NCBI RefSeq assembly: GCF_002953135.1
Contig: NZ_CP026372.1
Span: 1,488,001-1,552,000, forward strand
DNA length: 64,000 nucleotides
Direction of reading: 5' to 3'
From: Sphingobium sp. SCG-1
GTDB lineage: Bacteria; Pseudomonadota; Alphaproteobacteria; Sphingomonadales; Sphingomonadaceae
The notes beneath the pieces were generated by a model. It was given only the letters and a program-made list of their open reading frames with translations. It made no database searches and had not been told where the DNA came from. Both the position numbers and the translations under genes were made by a program. The number at the start of each line of letters is the position of its first letter. The stretch's first letter is position 1. Positions 37,001-45,245 of this stretch are shown in pieces.

Positions 37001-38359
37001 GATGACGATGTTGGCGGGGAGCGTCGGCCGATAGCTCGGCTTCGGCGGTGCGACCGAGGCCATGGCTGCCGACTGGACCAGCTTGGTCGGGTGCGCCTGA
37101 GCGCCGGGAATACGGATCGCCTGAAGCCCGTATTCCTCGTAGATTGCATCGGTCAGCCGGCCTCCCTCGGGAGGCGTCCAGTCGACGGTCTCATAGCCGA
37201 GTTCGATGCCCTCGGGTTCGGTGATCGACCGGGCAACTGGCGATGATGCGGCGCGGGCGAGATAGCCGCGCACGGTGCGGGGAGCCGGGGCTGACGCGGC
37301 GAGCGACGGCAGTGTGACCGGCAGGCGGGCTGGGAGCTGGGCTTCGATCCAGCGGAGCAGCGTGGCGACATCAGGCGCGACACCGGCCGATGGTGGAAAC
37401 GAGGCGGGATCGTCGGCGGGCACCTTGTCGATGACGGTCAACCGGGTTGCGATGGTCGTGCCATGCTTGGCATAGACCGCACCGTCGATCGCCGCAGTGA
37501 ACACGACGGTGCCGCGCTCCTGCAGCCGGCCAAAAGGGTCGCGCCAGGCCGGCGCATGGGGCGCGAAGCTGGCGCCCGTGATCGTCACGAGCCGTCCGCC
37601 ATCCGCCAGACGCGCCAGCGCCGACGCGACGTGGCGGTAGGCGGCGTCGGCCATCCGGCCGGAGACGTTCGCCATCACCGAGAATGGCGGGTTCATCAGC
37701 ACGACGCTCGGCACGGCGGTCGGATCGAGGTGATCGTCGATCTGAGCGGCGTCGAAGCGCGTGACGGGAAAGGTCGGAAAGAGGGAGGATAGGAGTTCTG
37801 CGCGGGTGTGGGCCAGCTCGTTGAGGACCAGCCTCGCCCCGGCTAGCTCGGCGAGGACGGCGAGTAGCCCGTTCCCGGCCGAAGGCTCCAGCACGCGGTC
37901 GGTGGGTATGATCGCGGCGGCGGCGAGCGCAGCGAGACCAAGCGGCACTGGGGTAGAGAACTGCTGGAAGGCCTGCGTCTCCTCCGAGCGCCGCGTATGC
38001 GTCGGCATCAGGCTCGCGATCTTGGTCAGCATGGGTAGGCTGGCGGCCGGAGACCCGGACTTGCGCAGAACCGCCTTTCCGTACTTGCGCAGAAACAGCA
38101 CGATCGCCGCTTCGCAGGCCTCGTAGGCCGTCTTCCAGTCCCAGGCGCCGGTTGTGTCAGAAGCGCCGAATGCAGCCTCCATCGCGCCGCGCAAGGTTAC
38201 GGCATCGACTGGCTGGCCGCGTTCGAGGTGGGAGAAAAGATGATGGGCTGCGGCGAGGATGGCGGCCGGCGCGGGGTTCGCCGCAAGCGGAAACGACGCG
38301 GCCGGAGCGGCCGCAGAAGCGGAAGCGGAAGCGGAAGCGGAAGCGGAAGCGATGGTCAT
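34013..38359 (-). CDS. Strawberry-notch-like helicase with N-terminal methyltransferase domain
   Basis: 1448 aa. Start MTIASASAS at 38359. The order is: an (Ala-Ser)n head coded by six GAAGCG units; a methyltransferase-like domain with EPSAGNG (about 156) and VVLMNPPF (about 220); an SF2 helicase core of the strawberry-notch type with GDGTGAGKGRQ (about 510), IIFDESH (about 615) and SATGATTV; a C-terminal helicase domain with FSDAGGTGRSYHADL and GLGRTNRTNQ (about 1015). These giant proteins are usual in large mobile elements and are thought to act in anti-restriction or DNA protection. The leader can form a hairpin (38385-38432). Confidence 0.92.
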   Translation of the reverse strand: MTIASASASASASASAAAPAASFPLAANPAPAAILAAAHHLFSHLERGQPVDAVTLRGAMEAAFGASDTTGAWDWKTAYEACEAAIVLFLRKYGKAVLRKSGSPAASLPMLTKIASLMPTHTRRSEETQAFQQFSTPVPLGLAALAAAAIIPTDRVLEPSAGNGLLAVLAELAGARLVLNELAHTRAELLSSLFPTFPVTRFDAAQIDDHLDPTAVPSVVLMNPPFSVMANVSGRMADAAYRHVASALARLADGGRLVTITGASFAPHAPAWRDPFGRLQERGTVVFTAAIDGAVYAKHGTTIATRLTVIDKVPADDPASFPPSAGVAPDVATLLRWIEAQLPARLPVTLPSLAASAPAPRTVRGYLARAASSPVARSITEPEGIELGYETVDWTPPEGGRLTDAIYEEYGLQAIRIPGAQAHPTKLVQSAAMASVAPPKPSYRPTLPANIVIDGILSDAQLETVIYAGEAHGEFLAGAWTVDETFDLVSAAPDDARNAVRFRRGFMLGDGTGAGKGRQSAGIILDNWMRGRRKAVWISKSDKLLEDAQRDWSALGMERLLVTPLSRFPQGKPITLGQGVLFTTYATLRSDDRGEKLSRVKQIVEWLGSDFDGVIIFDESHAMQNAAGGKGERGDAAASQQGRAGLRLQHALPNARVVYVSATGATTVHNLAYAQRLGLWGGEDFPFSTRAEFVEAIEDGGVAAMEVLARDLRSLGLYTSRSLSYDGVEYELVEHQLTPEQTRIYDAYAGAFAIIHNNLDAAMQAAHITGDTGTLNRQAKSAARSAVESAKQRFFGHLLTSMKTPTLIRAIDQDLADGHAAVIQIVSTGEALMQRRLAEIPTEEWNDVRVDITPREYVLDYLAHSFPVQLYEPFTDSEGNLSSRPVYRDGRPVESREAVVRRDSLIETLASLPPVPGALDQIVQRFGTDIVAEVTGRSRRIVRKSERLAVENRAASANLAETSAFMDDQKRILIFSDAGGTGRSYHADLSARNQRLRVHYLLEPGWKADAAIQGLGRTNRTNQAQPPLFRPIATNVKAEKRFLSTIARRLDTLGAITRGQRQTGGQGLFRPEDNLESHYARDALRQLYLLLVRGKVEGCSLQMFEDATGLKLMDDNGIKDELPPITTFLNRLLALTIELQGILFTAFEQLLNAKIEGAIASGVYDLGLETLQAESFIVTDRRTIHIHPGTSAETQLLTITRRERNRPTSLDGAFDLLADPRTKLLVNDRSGRAAVQVPASSIMLDDGEIERRVALIRPMEQHHATLRSMDESHWEEADRNSFAEAWTAEMAEVSEFADSTIHIVAGLLLPIWKRLPNESTRVYRLQTDAGERIIGRRVSPAWVAGALATGASTLTPDDAFTALMDGRTILDLAEGMQLRRVRVMGANRIELSGFTEAMRDRLRAYGLFSEIISWKLRFFVPTDAAGPAILTKVLERFPVERIGEREAA
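38316..38351 (-). repeat. Hexanucleotide microsatellite (GAAGCG)x6 in the strawberry-notch gene
   Basis: Six perfect tandem GAAGCG units on the plus strand code (Ala-Ser) pairs a few residues after the start of the minus-strand gene. Unit loss or gain keeps the frame, so it would vary the N-terminal length only. Confidence 0.85.
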
Positions 38360-38600
38360 GAAGGGCACCTCGAAAGAGCGAAAACGGAGGAGCCAGCAGG
38401 CGCTCTCTCTCGACCGCACCGGCTCGAATCCGTCCCGGCCCACCTCTCACTCTGGCGCGGGGGATGACCTTTTGGCCGCTTCGTCTTCCGAGGTCGGACG
38501 CGCGGCGCTACACTCCATCATCAAACACATGGCGGGCGGCAGCCTCGACGATCGAGGACACGCGCCCGCTTCACCGAGCGAGGACAAGGGAGAGACGGGT

Positions 38601-38960
38601 ATGAAGGGACGCGCGATCGGCATGGTGGCGGCGGGATGCCTAGTGGTGGGGTTCGGCGCGGGATTCGTGGCGCGACCGATGATTTCGCCGGGTGGGTCCT
38701 CGGCCGCCGCCGTCGCTGGCGTTGCTCAGCCCACGGAGGAGGAGGCCGTCGCCGCCGTCCGTCGTCATCGACTGTTCTCGGGAACGTCGCTCGCCAATGC
38801 TACCCTGAAGCTCGGCGACTGCTCTCCGGGTGGCGTCGGTCCTGGCGTGACATGCATGACGCAGCTCACGATGGACCCCACCCGGGCCAGCGCCACGCCG
38901 CAAAACAGGCCGGTGGGCTTCGCGCGCGTGAACGACCAGTGGGAGGTGGCGGTTTGGTAG
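38601..38960 (+). CDS. Small membrane-anchored hypothetical protein
   Basis: 119 aa, ATG 38601 (MKGRAIGMVAAGCLVVGF) preceded by AGAGACGGG. A single N-terminal membrane anchor (residues 5-24), then an Ala/Ser linker and a small periplasmic domain with two cysteines (DCSPGGVGPGVTC) that could form a disulfide. Divergent from the strawberry-notch gene. Family not recognised. Confidence 0.6.
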   Translation: MKGRAIGMVAAGCLVVGFGAGFVARPMISPGGSSAAAVAGVAQPTEEEAVAAVRRHRLFSGTSLANATLKLGDCSPGGVGPGVTCMTQLTMDPTRASATPQNRPVGFARVNDQWEVAVW

Positions 38961-39196
38961 AGTCGCCGTCCGATGACTTGAATACGGCGGCCTGACCCCC
39001 CAAATTATGGAGCTCAGGGTCGCTGCAAAATTCGTAGCAATATAAGAACCGCTTGCAGCGATAGCTGTAAGAGCTGAACAGCCCGATCAACGGGCCGCCG
39101 CTGATCTGCACCGTGCTTGCACGGGCGGGTCTCGGCTGTGCGGTTCACCGATCCCGTCAATTCCATCGAACCGTCCATTCTACGAAGGAGGTTCTG

Positions 39197-39535
39197 ATGG
39201 GTCAGATCCTAAAATTTCCGACGAAAAGAATCGAGCCGCTCACCATCCGGAGCGGGCCTAAGCATCGAGTCAGCGTCGAAGTGCTTGATCAGGTGCGCCC
39301 GAGGCGCACGCGCTGGGCCGTTCAGTTCGAAATACAGGACGTTGCCGGGTTCGGGGCGCTCGACGGTTTCACGGATGCTGCCGTTGCTGCTGGCTATCGG
39401 CACCGGTTTCGCGTCACGAGCACCAAATCGTCGCGGCAGTTCATAGCGGAGACGGCTGACTTGGTGGCTGCGGGCAAGCTTGCCATTTGGATCGACGGCG
39501 TGCGGGTACGCTCCCGCATCGAACGGCGTGCATAA
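39197..39535 (+). CDS. Hypothetical protein
   Basis: 112 aa. Start MGQILKFPTKR at 39197 is fixed by a strong AAGGAGG site 8 nt upstream; longer in-frame starts have none. A compact alpha/beta protein (RRTRWAVQFEIQDVAGFGALDGFTDAAVAAGYRHRFRV) with a basic tail and no membrane segment. Family not recognised. It ends at a strong hairpin shared with the convergent parB gene. Confidence 0.6.
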   Translation: MGQILKFPTKRIEPLTIRSGPKHRVSVEVLDQVRPRRTRWAVQFEIQDVAGFGALDGFTDAAVAAGYRHRFRVTSTKSSRQFIAETADLVAAGKLAIWIDGVRVRSRIERRA

Positions 39536-39540
39536 GAACC

Positions 39541-39568
39541 GGCTGGGGCGGTGGTTACCGCCCCAGCC
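39541..39568. terminator. Bidirectional hairpin terminator
   Basis: GGCTGGGGCGG (39541-39551) pairs perfectly with CCGCCCCAGCC (39558-39568), loop TGGTTA. It lies between the convergent gene at 39197 and parB, and probably ends transcription from both sides. Confidence 0.75.
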
Positions 39569-39578
39569 GAGTCCCAGA

Positions 39579-41702
39579 TCATTCGGCGGCGACAAGCTGA
39601 TCCAACTCGTCTTCGCCGTCTGCGGCTTGCTCGTCCTCCTCAGTGAGGAAGTCCGGCAACGCGTCGGCGTCACCGGCGTCAGTCTGATCGGCAAGATCAG
39701 CAAGGCGCAGCGGTTCGGGTAGCCAGCCGCTGTCGGCCAGGAGCCGTTCGGCTTCCTTAGCCATGTCGCCCTTCTTCAGATGGTCGATGAGCTGGGCGGC
39801 CTGTTCGCCCTTCGCCTCGCGGACTGCTTCGAGGATGCGCGGCTTGGTCACGCGATTGAGGTAATTGCCGAAGGTCGGACGCCAGCCGGCCTCCACCATG
39901 TCCAGCCCGGTTGCCCGTCTCAGGCGGTCGGCCTGCACAAGCCGCATGTCGAGCGTATGCTGCGACACGCCGTTGGAGCTGTGCGGATTTGGCCGCTCGA
40001 AGAGCGCGTTGACGCCGTAGCTAACGCAGTGTGCCAACAGCGCCATGCGGCTGGTGTCGCCCAGGCCGGCCAGCCAATCCCAAAGCGCGTCGTCGTCTTT
40101 CGGGATGTCGGCGGCCCAGGCATCGTGCCGCTCCTGCACCGCCCGCGCGGAAGGGCTGTCCGCCAGACCCTCGTCCTGTGCGGGGAAGTAGATGTGCTTC
40201 ACCCCCGCTTCCATGGCGCCGTTATACATGCGGGTCATGAACCGATCCGAGACGAGCTTGTGCAGCAGCGCCGTCATGGCGACGTGCGGGTTGTTCGCGA
40301 CGGCATCACGCAGCGCGAGCGTGCGGTAGGCGGTCAGCTCGATGACCAGGCGTTCGGGCAGCGGCTTGATCGCGTCGTCTTCGTCGTCATCTTCCGGCTC
40401 GGTGGGCTGGCCGCCGATCGTGATGACAGCGCGCTGCACCGTCGCATTGGCGGGGTCATGCGATACGCCATCGGCCCCCGACCCGGTGTCGCCGTCGCCC
40501 TCGACCGGGATGGCCGGAACGTCCTCGGGACGGACAAAGCCGCGATCGACCGTGAGCGAGCCGTCGGCGTCGATGCTGACGAACACGCCGGCGATGGCGA
40601 TATCGGCCGGCTCGTAGTGAACCGGGCGCTCCTCGAAGCTCGCGAGTGCGGTTTCGATTTCACCGAGGCGCTGATCGATCTCGTCCGGCAGCTCGTCGGC
40701 ATCCTGATATTCGGCTTCGAGCCTGGCCATCTCGGCGTTCAGCGCGTCGATAGTAGCCAGCTCTTCGGCCGAGAGGTCCAGCGGCGTGCCGGTGATCTCC
40801 TGCAGGCCGCGCGCCGCATCGTACGGGAAGCTCACGGCCACCTCGATCCACTTCCAGCCTTCGGCAGCGATCGTCTCAGCTTTGGCCTTCAGCTTTTCGC
40901 CAACGAGGCGGTCGAGAAGCGCCGCATCTTGCAGCCAGCCGCCGTCGTCGGACTGGAACAGGTCGCGCATGACGATGCCGCCCGCCGACTCATAGGCCTC
41001 GATGCCGACGAAGACGGCACGTTTGTCGGAAGCGCGCACCGTCGTCTCGGTCAGCAGACGCCGGATCTGATAGGGCTCCTTGGACCAGGCGTCCTTGATC
41101 GCGTCCCAGACCTGCTGCTGGCGGGCATGGTCTTCGGAGACCGTGAACGCCATGAGCTGCTCCAGCGTCATGCCGTCCTCGGCATAGACGTCGAGGAGCG
41201 CCTGAGAGACCGAGGCGAGCCGCAGCCGCTGCTTCACCACATTCACCGGCACAAAGAACGCCGCGGCGATTTCCTCCTCGGTCATTCCCTTGCCGCGCAA
41301 GTCCTGAAAGGCGCGGAATTGATCGAGGGGATGAAGCGGAGCGCGCTCGATATTCTCAGCAAGCGAGACCTCTTCGGCGAGGATCTCGCTGTCATGGTCG
41401 CGCACGACGCAGGGCACCGGCGCGATCTTGGCGAGGCGCTTCTGCTTCACCAGCAGTTCGAGGGCGCGGAAGCGCCGGCCGCCGGCCGGAACCTCGAACA
41501 TGCCGGTCTCGACGCCATCGGCATCGACGACAGGCTGGACGCTGAGGCTCTGAATCAAGCCGCGACGCGCTATCGAGGCCGCGAGGTCCTCGATCGAGAC
41601 GCCGGCCTTCACGCGCCGGACGTTGGACTGGGACAGGACCAGCTTGTTGAAGGGGATGTCGCGCGAGGACGACAGGGTGATCTTCTGTACGGCAGTAGCC
41701 AT
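39579..41702 (-). CDS. parB: Large ParB/RepB-like nuclease-domain protein
   Basis: 707 aa, start MATAVQKITLSSSRD at 41702 with GGAG. The N-terminal ParB domain (LVLSQSNVRRVKAGVSIEDLAASIARRGLIQSL, FEVPAGGRRFRALELL, SLAENIERAPLHPLDQFRAFQDL) includes the arginine patch. A KorB-like HTH (MTEEEIAAAFFVPVNVVKQRLRLA) follows, then a long acidic C-terminus found only in ICE versions. Not next to parA here. The leader folds into a nested hairpin nearly identical in plan to that of the DUF932 gene. Confidence 0.9.
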   Translation of the reverse strand: MATAVQKITLSSSRDIPFNKLVLSQSNVRRVKAGVSIEDLAASIARRGLIQSLSVQPVVDADGVETGMFEVPAGGRRFRALELLVKQKRLAKIAPVPCVVRDHDSEILAEEVSLAENIERAPLHPLDQFRAFQDLRGKGMTEEEIAAAFFVPVNVVKQRLRLASVSQALLDVYAEDGMTLEQLMAFTVSEDHARQQQVWDAIKDAWSKEPYQIRRLLTETTVRASDKRAVFVGIEAYESAGGIVMRDLFQSDDGGWLQDAALLDRLVGEKLKAKAETIAAEGWKWIEVAVSFPYDAARGLQEITGTPLDLSAEELATIDALNAEMARLEAEYQDADELPDEIDQRLGEIETALASFEERPVHYEPADIAIAGVFVSIDADGSLTVDRGFVRPEDVPAIPVEGDGDTGSGADGVSHDPANATVQRAVITIGGQPTEPEDDDEDDAIKPLPERLVIELTAYRTLALRDAVANNPHVAMTALLHKLVSDRFMTRMYNGAMEAGVKHIYFPAQDEGLADSPSARAVQERHDAWAADIPKDDDALWDWLAGLGDTSRMALLAHCVSYGVNALFERPNPHSSNGVSQHTLDMRLVQADRLRRATGLDMVEAGWRPTFGNYLNRVTKPRILEAVREAKGEQAAQLIDHLKKGDMAKEAERLLADSGWLPEPLRLADLADQTDAGDADALPDFLTEEDEQAADGEDELDQLVAAE

Positions 41703-41717
41703 CGGGGTAGTCTCCGC

Positions 41718-41757
41718 GACGGGCGCCGAGAGCCTCTCTCTCAGCCCTAAACCCGTC
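41718..41757 (-). promoter_or_regulatory. Structured mRNA leader of parB
   Basis: Outer stem GACGGG/CCCGTC (41718-41723, 41752-41757) encloses an 8-bp inner stem (41725-41732, 41738-41745) with loop AGAGG in the RNA sense. The 3' arm ends just before the GGAG site. The same fold with compensatory changes precedes the DUF932 gene. Context resembles that of the radC RNA motif; not verified. Confidence 0.6.
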
Positions 41758-41831
41758 ACGAAGCAAAGCGCCGCCCTCTTCCTCTAAAGGGGCAGCACCA
41801 CGGAACGGACTTGAGAACACGCGGAAGCGCA

Positions 41832-41865
41832 AAGCCGGAGATACGGAAAATCGCATCTCCGGCTT
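41832..41865. terminator. Hairpin after the DUF932 gene
   Basis: AAGCCGGAGAT (41832-41842) pairs with ATCTCCGGCTT (41855-41865), 11 bp, nine bases past the DUF932 stop in the minus direction. A likely terminator separating DUF932 from parB. Confidence 0.7.
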
Positions 41866-41873
41866 CCCGGATG

Positions 41874-43070
41874 TCAGGCGGCTCGATCGAACAGTTTCTT
41901 CGCCTTGCCCTCCATGTCGAGGCGAGCGTCCTGATGGGACTTGTCGCGTGCGACGGCGGTGATGCCCTGAACGAAATCGAAGATGCTCTCGGGCGGGCGA
42001 CCTTCCTCGGCCAGCACCGTGTCGATGATCTTGCCGGTTTCGGCCTTGGAGAAGCCGCGGCGGCGCAGGAAGTCGGTGCGATCCTCATCGCTGCGCGCCA
42101 CGATCCGCTCGCGGGCCGCCTTGATGCCGTTGACGAAAGGCAGCGGCGAGGAATTGGCGAAGTTCGCCAGTGCCGGCGCCGCCTCATGGGCGAACCGATT
42201 GGCGGCATATTTGGAGTGGCGGATGGTGATCTCCTCGAAATCCTCCACGCCCCAGAGGTTTCGATTCTGGCAGACCGCGCGCAGATAGAAGCTCGCCATG
42301 CCAAGCGTCTTGGCGCCGACCTCGGAATTCCAGCAGTAGAAGCCCCGGAAATAGAGATCCGGCGATCCGTCCGGCAGGCGACCGGCTTCGATCGGGTTCA
42401 GGTCATCGACGAGGAAAAGGAAGACGTCGCGGTCGGAGGCATAGAGCGTCGTCGTGTCTTTGGTTATATCGACGCGCGGATTGTAGATTCCCGTCGACCA
42501 GTCGAGCACGCCTGGCACTTTCCAGCGGGTGTCGCCGGTGCCGTTGCCGGCAATGCGCTGGACGGCCTCGACCAGTTCGTGATCGTAGATGCGGCCATAG
42601 TCTGGGCCAGTGACGGCGCGCAGCTCGATGCGACCGTTATCAGTTTCCAGTGTCTTGATCTGTTCGGCCCGATTGGACGTCAGGCCGTATTGCAGGTTGA
42701 TCGCGGCGAGAGGCGCGGGAAGCTGGCGCAGATAGGCTGCCGGCGCGCCGACCAGGCTGGCCAGTTGACCGAAGCTCCAATGGGTCGGGGCGATGGGCGT
42801 ATTCGTGCCTGGCAGAATTAGCGCCAGGCGCTCCGGGTCGCTGCGGTTCGCCTCCACATGGATGAGGGCGCTCTCCACGACGCGCGTCCGGCTGCGGTCG
42901 GCGCGATCGCGAACGGAATATGCCAGCTCGGACAGTGACAGATATCGCTCGTCGGCCGGGCGCGAGAACCATTCCGACGAGACGCGGCCGATGCGCTCGC
43001 CGCGGCCGACATCCACCTTGTAGCCGCCGCTGGTGTCGCGGCGCGCATCGAGAACTGAAACCTGGGTCAT
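41874..43070 (-). CDS. DUF932 protein
   Basis: 398 aa, start MTQVSVLDARRD at 43070. DUF932 features: APTHWSFGQLASLVGAPAAYLRQLP, LVEAVQRIAGNGTGDTRWKVPG, TTLYASDRDVFLFLVDD and YFRGFYCWNSEVGAKTLGMASFYLRAVCQN. Found in large conjugative plasmids and ICEs, often beside anti-restriction genes; molecular role unknown. It has the covarying hairpin leader described under parB. Confidence 0.9.
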   Translation of the reverse strand: MTQVSVLDARRDTSGGYKVDVGRGERIGRVSSEWFSRPADERYLSLSELAYSVRDRADRSRTRVVESALIHVEANRSDPERLALILPGTNTPIAPTHWSFGQLASLVGAPAAYLRQLPAPLAAINLQYGLTSNRAEQIKTLETDNGRIELRAVTGPDYGRIYDHELVEAVQRIAGNGTGDTRWKVPGVLDWSTGIYNPRVDITKDTTTLYASDRDVFLFLVDDLNPIEAGRLPDGSPDLYFRGFYCWNSEVGAKTLGMASFYLRAVCQNRNLWGVEDFEEITIRHSKYAANRFAHEAAPALANFANSSPLPFVNGIKAARERIVARSDEDRTDFLRRRGFSKAETGKIIDTVLAEEGRPPESIFDFVQGITAVARDKSHQDARLDMEGKAKKLFDRAA

Positions 43071-43085
43071 GGGACCAATCTCCAT

Positions 43086-43125
43086 GACGGGCGCCGGAGA
43101 CCTCTTCTCCAGCCCTCAACCCGTC
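43086..43125 (-). promoter_or_regulatory. Structured mRNA leader of the DUF932 gene
   Basis: Outer stem GACGGG/CCCGTC (43086-43091, 43120-43125), inner stem 43093-43100 with 43106-43113, loop AGAGG in the RNA sense, and the same 1-nt and 6-nt spacers as upstream of parB. Four of the eight inner pairs differ from the parB copy and all four stay paired. Confidence 0.6.
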
Positions 43126-43170
43126 ACGGAAAATGCCTCAGCACTCTCACTCTCAGGGGGCGTTGCGGGG

Positions 43171-44700
43171 CAGGCTGTGCAGAAACTCGCACTGGCCCGC
43201 CCGACGATCCGGCCCGAAGGGCCGAATGGATCAGGCGACCCCGATCATTTTCCCATGCCCGAAGGCATTCACTGCGTGAAGGACGTTGAAGGCCAGGATC
43301 GACAGGGCCGCTTCCGCTCTCACCGCTCTCAATCCCCGTGTCAGGAACCTGCCGCCACCCGACATTCGTTTGATTGTGCCGAACGGATGCTCGACCGTGC
43401 AGCGCCTAATCCTCATTAGATCTGGATCGGCATAAATGCGGGCTTCCATCCGATCGAGCGCCGCCTGATCGAACAGGCGATGGATCGTGCGCTGGGCGCC
43501 CGGAGTGCATTGCGATTTTATAACGCATGCCTTGCACGCGCCCGTTCTATAACGGATCGCTCGATTGCGCGTGTGCTTGCCCGATGGTCGGAGTGTTTCG
43601 CCCGCGGGGCATCTGATCGTGTCGCTTGCTTCGTCATACACGAACTGAGTGGGACGGAAGTGGTCGCTGTTCATGGCACCGCGTTTGATCGGCGCTGACA
43701 CGGTGATGGCTTCGCGCTCGCAGCGGGCAATTTCCTCGGCGTTGGAATAGCCTCCGTCGGTCAAAACATGGAGTTGCTCGGCATCGAGCACGCACTTGGC
43801 ACCCGTCGACATCGCGTGGAGGAGATGACTGTCGTTTGCGTCATTGAATACGTCGTGATGGATGATGAGGCCGCTTTCGACATCGACAACGCTCTGAAGA
43901 TTGTAAGATGGCATCTTCGGCGCGCGGCCATAGCCCATCGGCTTGGCGTCCGGCTCACCGAAGACCAGAACTTTTTCCTCGCGTTTTTCCAGTTCGGCCT
44001 GACGCCTGGCCAAGCGTTCCCGACGCTGCCGGAGCGCGGCAATGGCGGACCCGAACGCTTGGCGATGAGCTGGTTTATCGCTGAACCCTTGCTCGACCTG
44101 CTCATCGATCGAGTCCAGTCGATCCAAATAGTAGCTGATCTCCCGTTCGGTGTGCGCAAGGTCTCGCGCCAACCGCTCCGCACCTGCGATGTTTTTCGGG
44201 CTGGCGACGGCCCGCATCTTCGTGCCGTCGAGAGCGACCGTCTGACCGCCGATCAACCCGTGGCTCCGGCAGAACTGCACGAACGCGGCGCTTGCGGCGA
44301 CGATCGCCTCGGGATTGTCGTGCCGGAAGGCAGCGATCGTCCGATAGTCCGGCGTGAGCCGCCGCATCAGCCAGAGCGCTTCAAGATCACGATGGCAGGA
44401 GCGTTCCAGCAGGCGGGACGAACGCACTTGATTGAGGTAGCCCCAAATATAAAGACGGAGCATGTCGGCCGGATGATAACCAGGTCTGCCAGTGGCAGCG
44501 CTGATCGCGCGGTCAAACCCGAGGTCCACCAAGTCGAGATTGACGACGAAGGCATCGACGACGCGCACCAAAGCCTCGGGCGCTACATAGTCATCAATGC
44601 AGGGCGGTAGGAGAGCAGCCTGCCCGCGATCCACGCCTTCAATAAAGCCCATTCGCGCCTCCCGCCTTCTGCTTCGCGTCGAAGATTAGCGGACAGGCTG
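43171..44700 (-). mobile_element. IS1182-family-like insertion sequence
   Basis: A single transposase gene framed by short imperfect inverted ends: CAGGCTGTGC starting at 43171 and, read inward from the right, CAGCCTGTCC from 44700. It sits between the DUF932 gene and the MerR gene, so it may have carried or joined the downstream cargo. A target duplication could not be made out. Confidence 0.6.
43231..44652 (-). CDS. IS1182-family transposase
   Basis: 473 aa, intact. An N-terminal DUF772-like domain (RVVDAFVVNLDLVDLGFDRA...GRPGYHPADMLRLYIWGYLNQ), then DDE-type core elements (VALDGTKMRAVAS, HVLTDGGYSNAEEI and the C-terminal RRCTVEHPFGTIKRMSG with the Glu) and a Cys-rich segment (CKACVIKSQCTPG). 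The layout fits IS1182. No frame break, so it may be active. Confidence 0.9.
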   Translation of the reverse strand: MGFIEGVDRGQAALLPPCIDDYVAPEALVRVVDAFVVNLDLVDLGFDRAISAATGRPGYHPADMLRLYIWGYLNQVRSSRLLERSCHRDLEALWLMRRLTPDYRTIAAFRHDNPEAIVAASAAFVQFCRSHGLIGGQTVALDGTKMRAVASPKNIAGAERLARDLAHTEREISYYLDRLDSIDEQVEQGFSDKPAHRQAFGSAIAALRQRRERLARRQAELEKREEKVLVFGEPDAKPMGYGRAPKMPSYNLQSVVDVESGLIIHHDVFNDANDSHLLHAMSTGAKCVLDAEQLHVLTDGGYSNAEEIARCEREAITVSAPIKRGAMNSDHFRPTQFVYDEASDTIRCPAGETLRPSGKHTRNRAIRYRTGACKACVIKSQCTPGAQRTIHRLFDQAALDRMEARIYADPDLMRIRRCTVEHPFGTIKRMSGGGRFLTRGLRAVRAEAALSILAFNVLHAVNAFGHGKMIGVA

Positions 44701-44750
44701 ATAGCTGACAGGCAATTCAGATCAGGCGTTCGGTAGTTGAGTCGAGCGGT

Positions 44751-45179
44751 TCAGGCATCGCGCGGGGGGCATAACGTAGCCGATGATTCCGGTCCGAGCG
44801 CCTCGATTATCCGGCAGGTGGCGACCGTTCCACCGTCACAGGATTCGATCACGGCTTTCAGTTCGCGCCGCAACGCCGTCAGATCGGCGATCTTGCGTTC
44901 GACCTCGCGCAGATGCGCCTCCGCGATGCGGTCCACCGTCGTGCAATCACGCTGCCGATCGTCCGATAATGCTAGCAGCGCGCGGACCTGATCCAGCGAA
45001 AAGCCCAGATCGCGTGAGCGGCGGATGAAGGACAATTGCCCCAACTCGGCCGCGCCATAATCCCGATAGTTTCCGCTGGTCCGAGGCGGCTTGGGCAGGA
45101 GTCCGATCCGTTCGTAATAGCGGATGGTCTCGATCTTGGTGCCGGTCGCCTTGCCCATATCGCCGATCGTCAACGTCAT
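44751..45179 (-). CDS. MerR-family metal-sensing regulator (Zn/Cd/Pb type)
   Basis: 142 aa. The N-terminal HTH (TIGDMGKATGTKIETIRYYERIGLLPKPPRT) and dimer helix are typical. Metal ligands fall at Cys79, Cys114 and Cys122, the arrangement of ZntR/CadR/PbrR-like divalent sensors rather than the two-Cys CueR pattern. It is divergent from a cation transporter; the shared spacer contains a perfect MerR-type operator. A second operator precedes the TonB receptor at 47842. Confidence 0.88.
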   Translation of the reverse strand: MTLTIGDMGKATGTKIETIRYYERIGLLPKPPRTSGNYRDYGAAELGQLSFIRRSRDLGFSLDQVRALLALSDDRQRDCTTVDRIAEAHLREVERKIADLTALRRELKAVIESCDGGTVATCRIIEALGPESSATLCPPRDA

Positions 45180-45183
45180 GCTC

Positions 45184-45214
45184 TTGACCCTGTAGTTGCT
45201 ACAGGGTGCATATA
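45184..45214 (+). promoter_or_regulatory. MerR-type promoter/operator of the cation transporter
   Basis: -35 TTGACC (45184-45189), a perfect dyad ACCCTGTAG-TTG-CTACAGGGT (45187-45207) and a -10 CATATA (45209-45214) with a 19-bp spacer. The over-long spacer with a central dyad is the hallmark of MerR-activated promoters. Confidence 0.8.
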
Positions 45215-45245
45215 GGGCGTCGCGTTGAAATATCGAGGTGACGAC

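Noticed and set aside
39780..41750. Long plus-strand open frame (656 codons) opposite parB
   Set aside because: Antisense shadow of the ParB coding sequence in GC-rich DNA; no domain, and the minus-strand product has a clear family.
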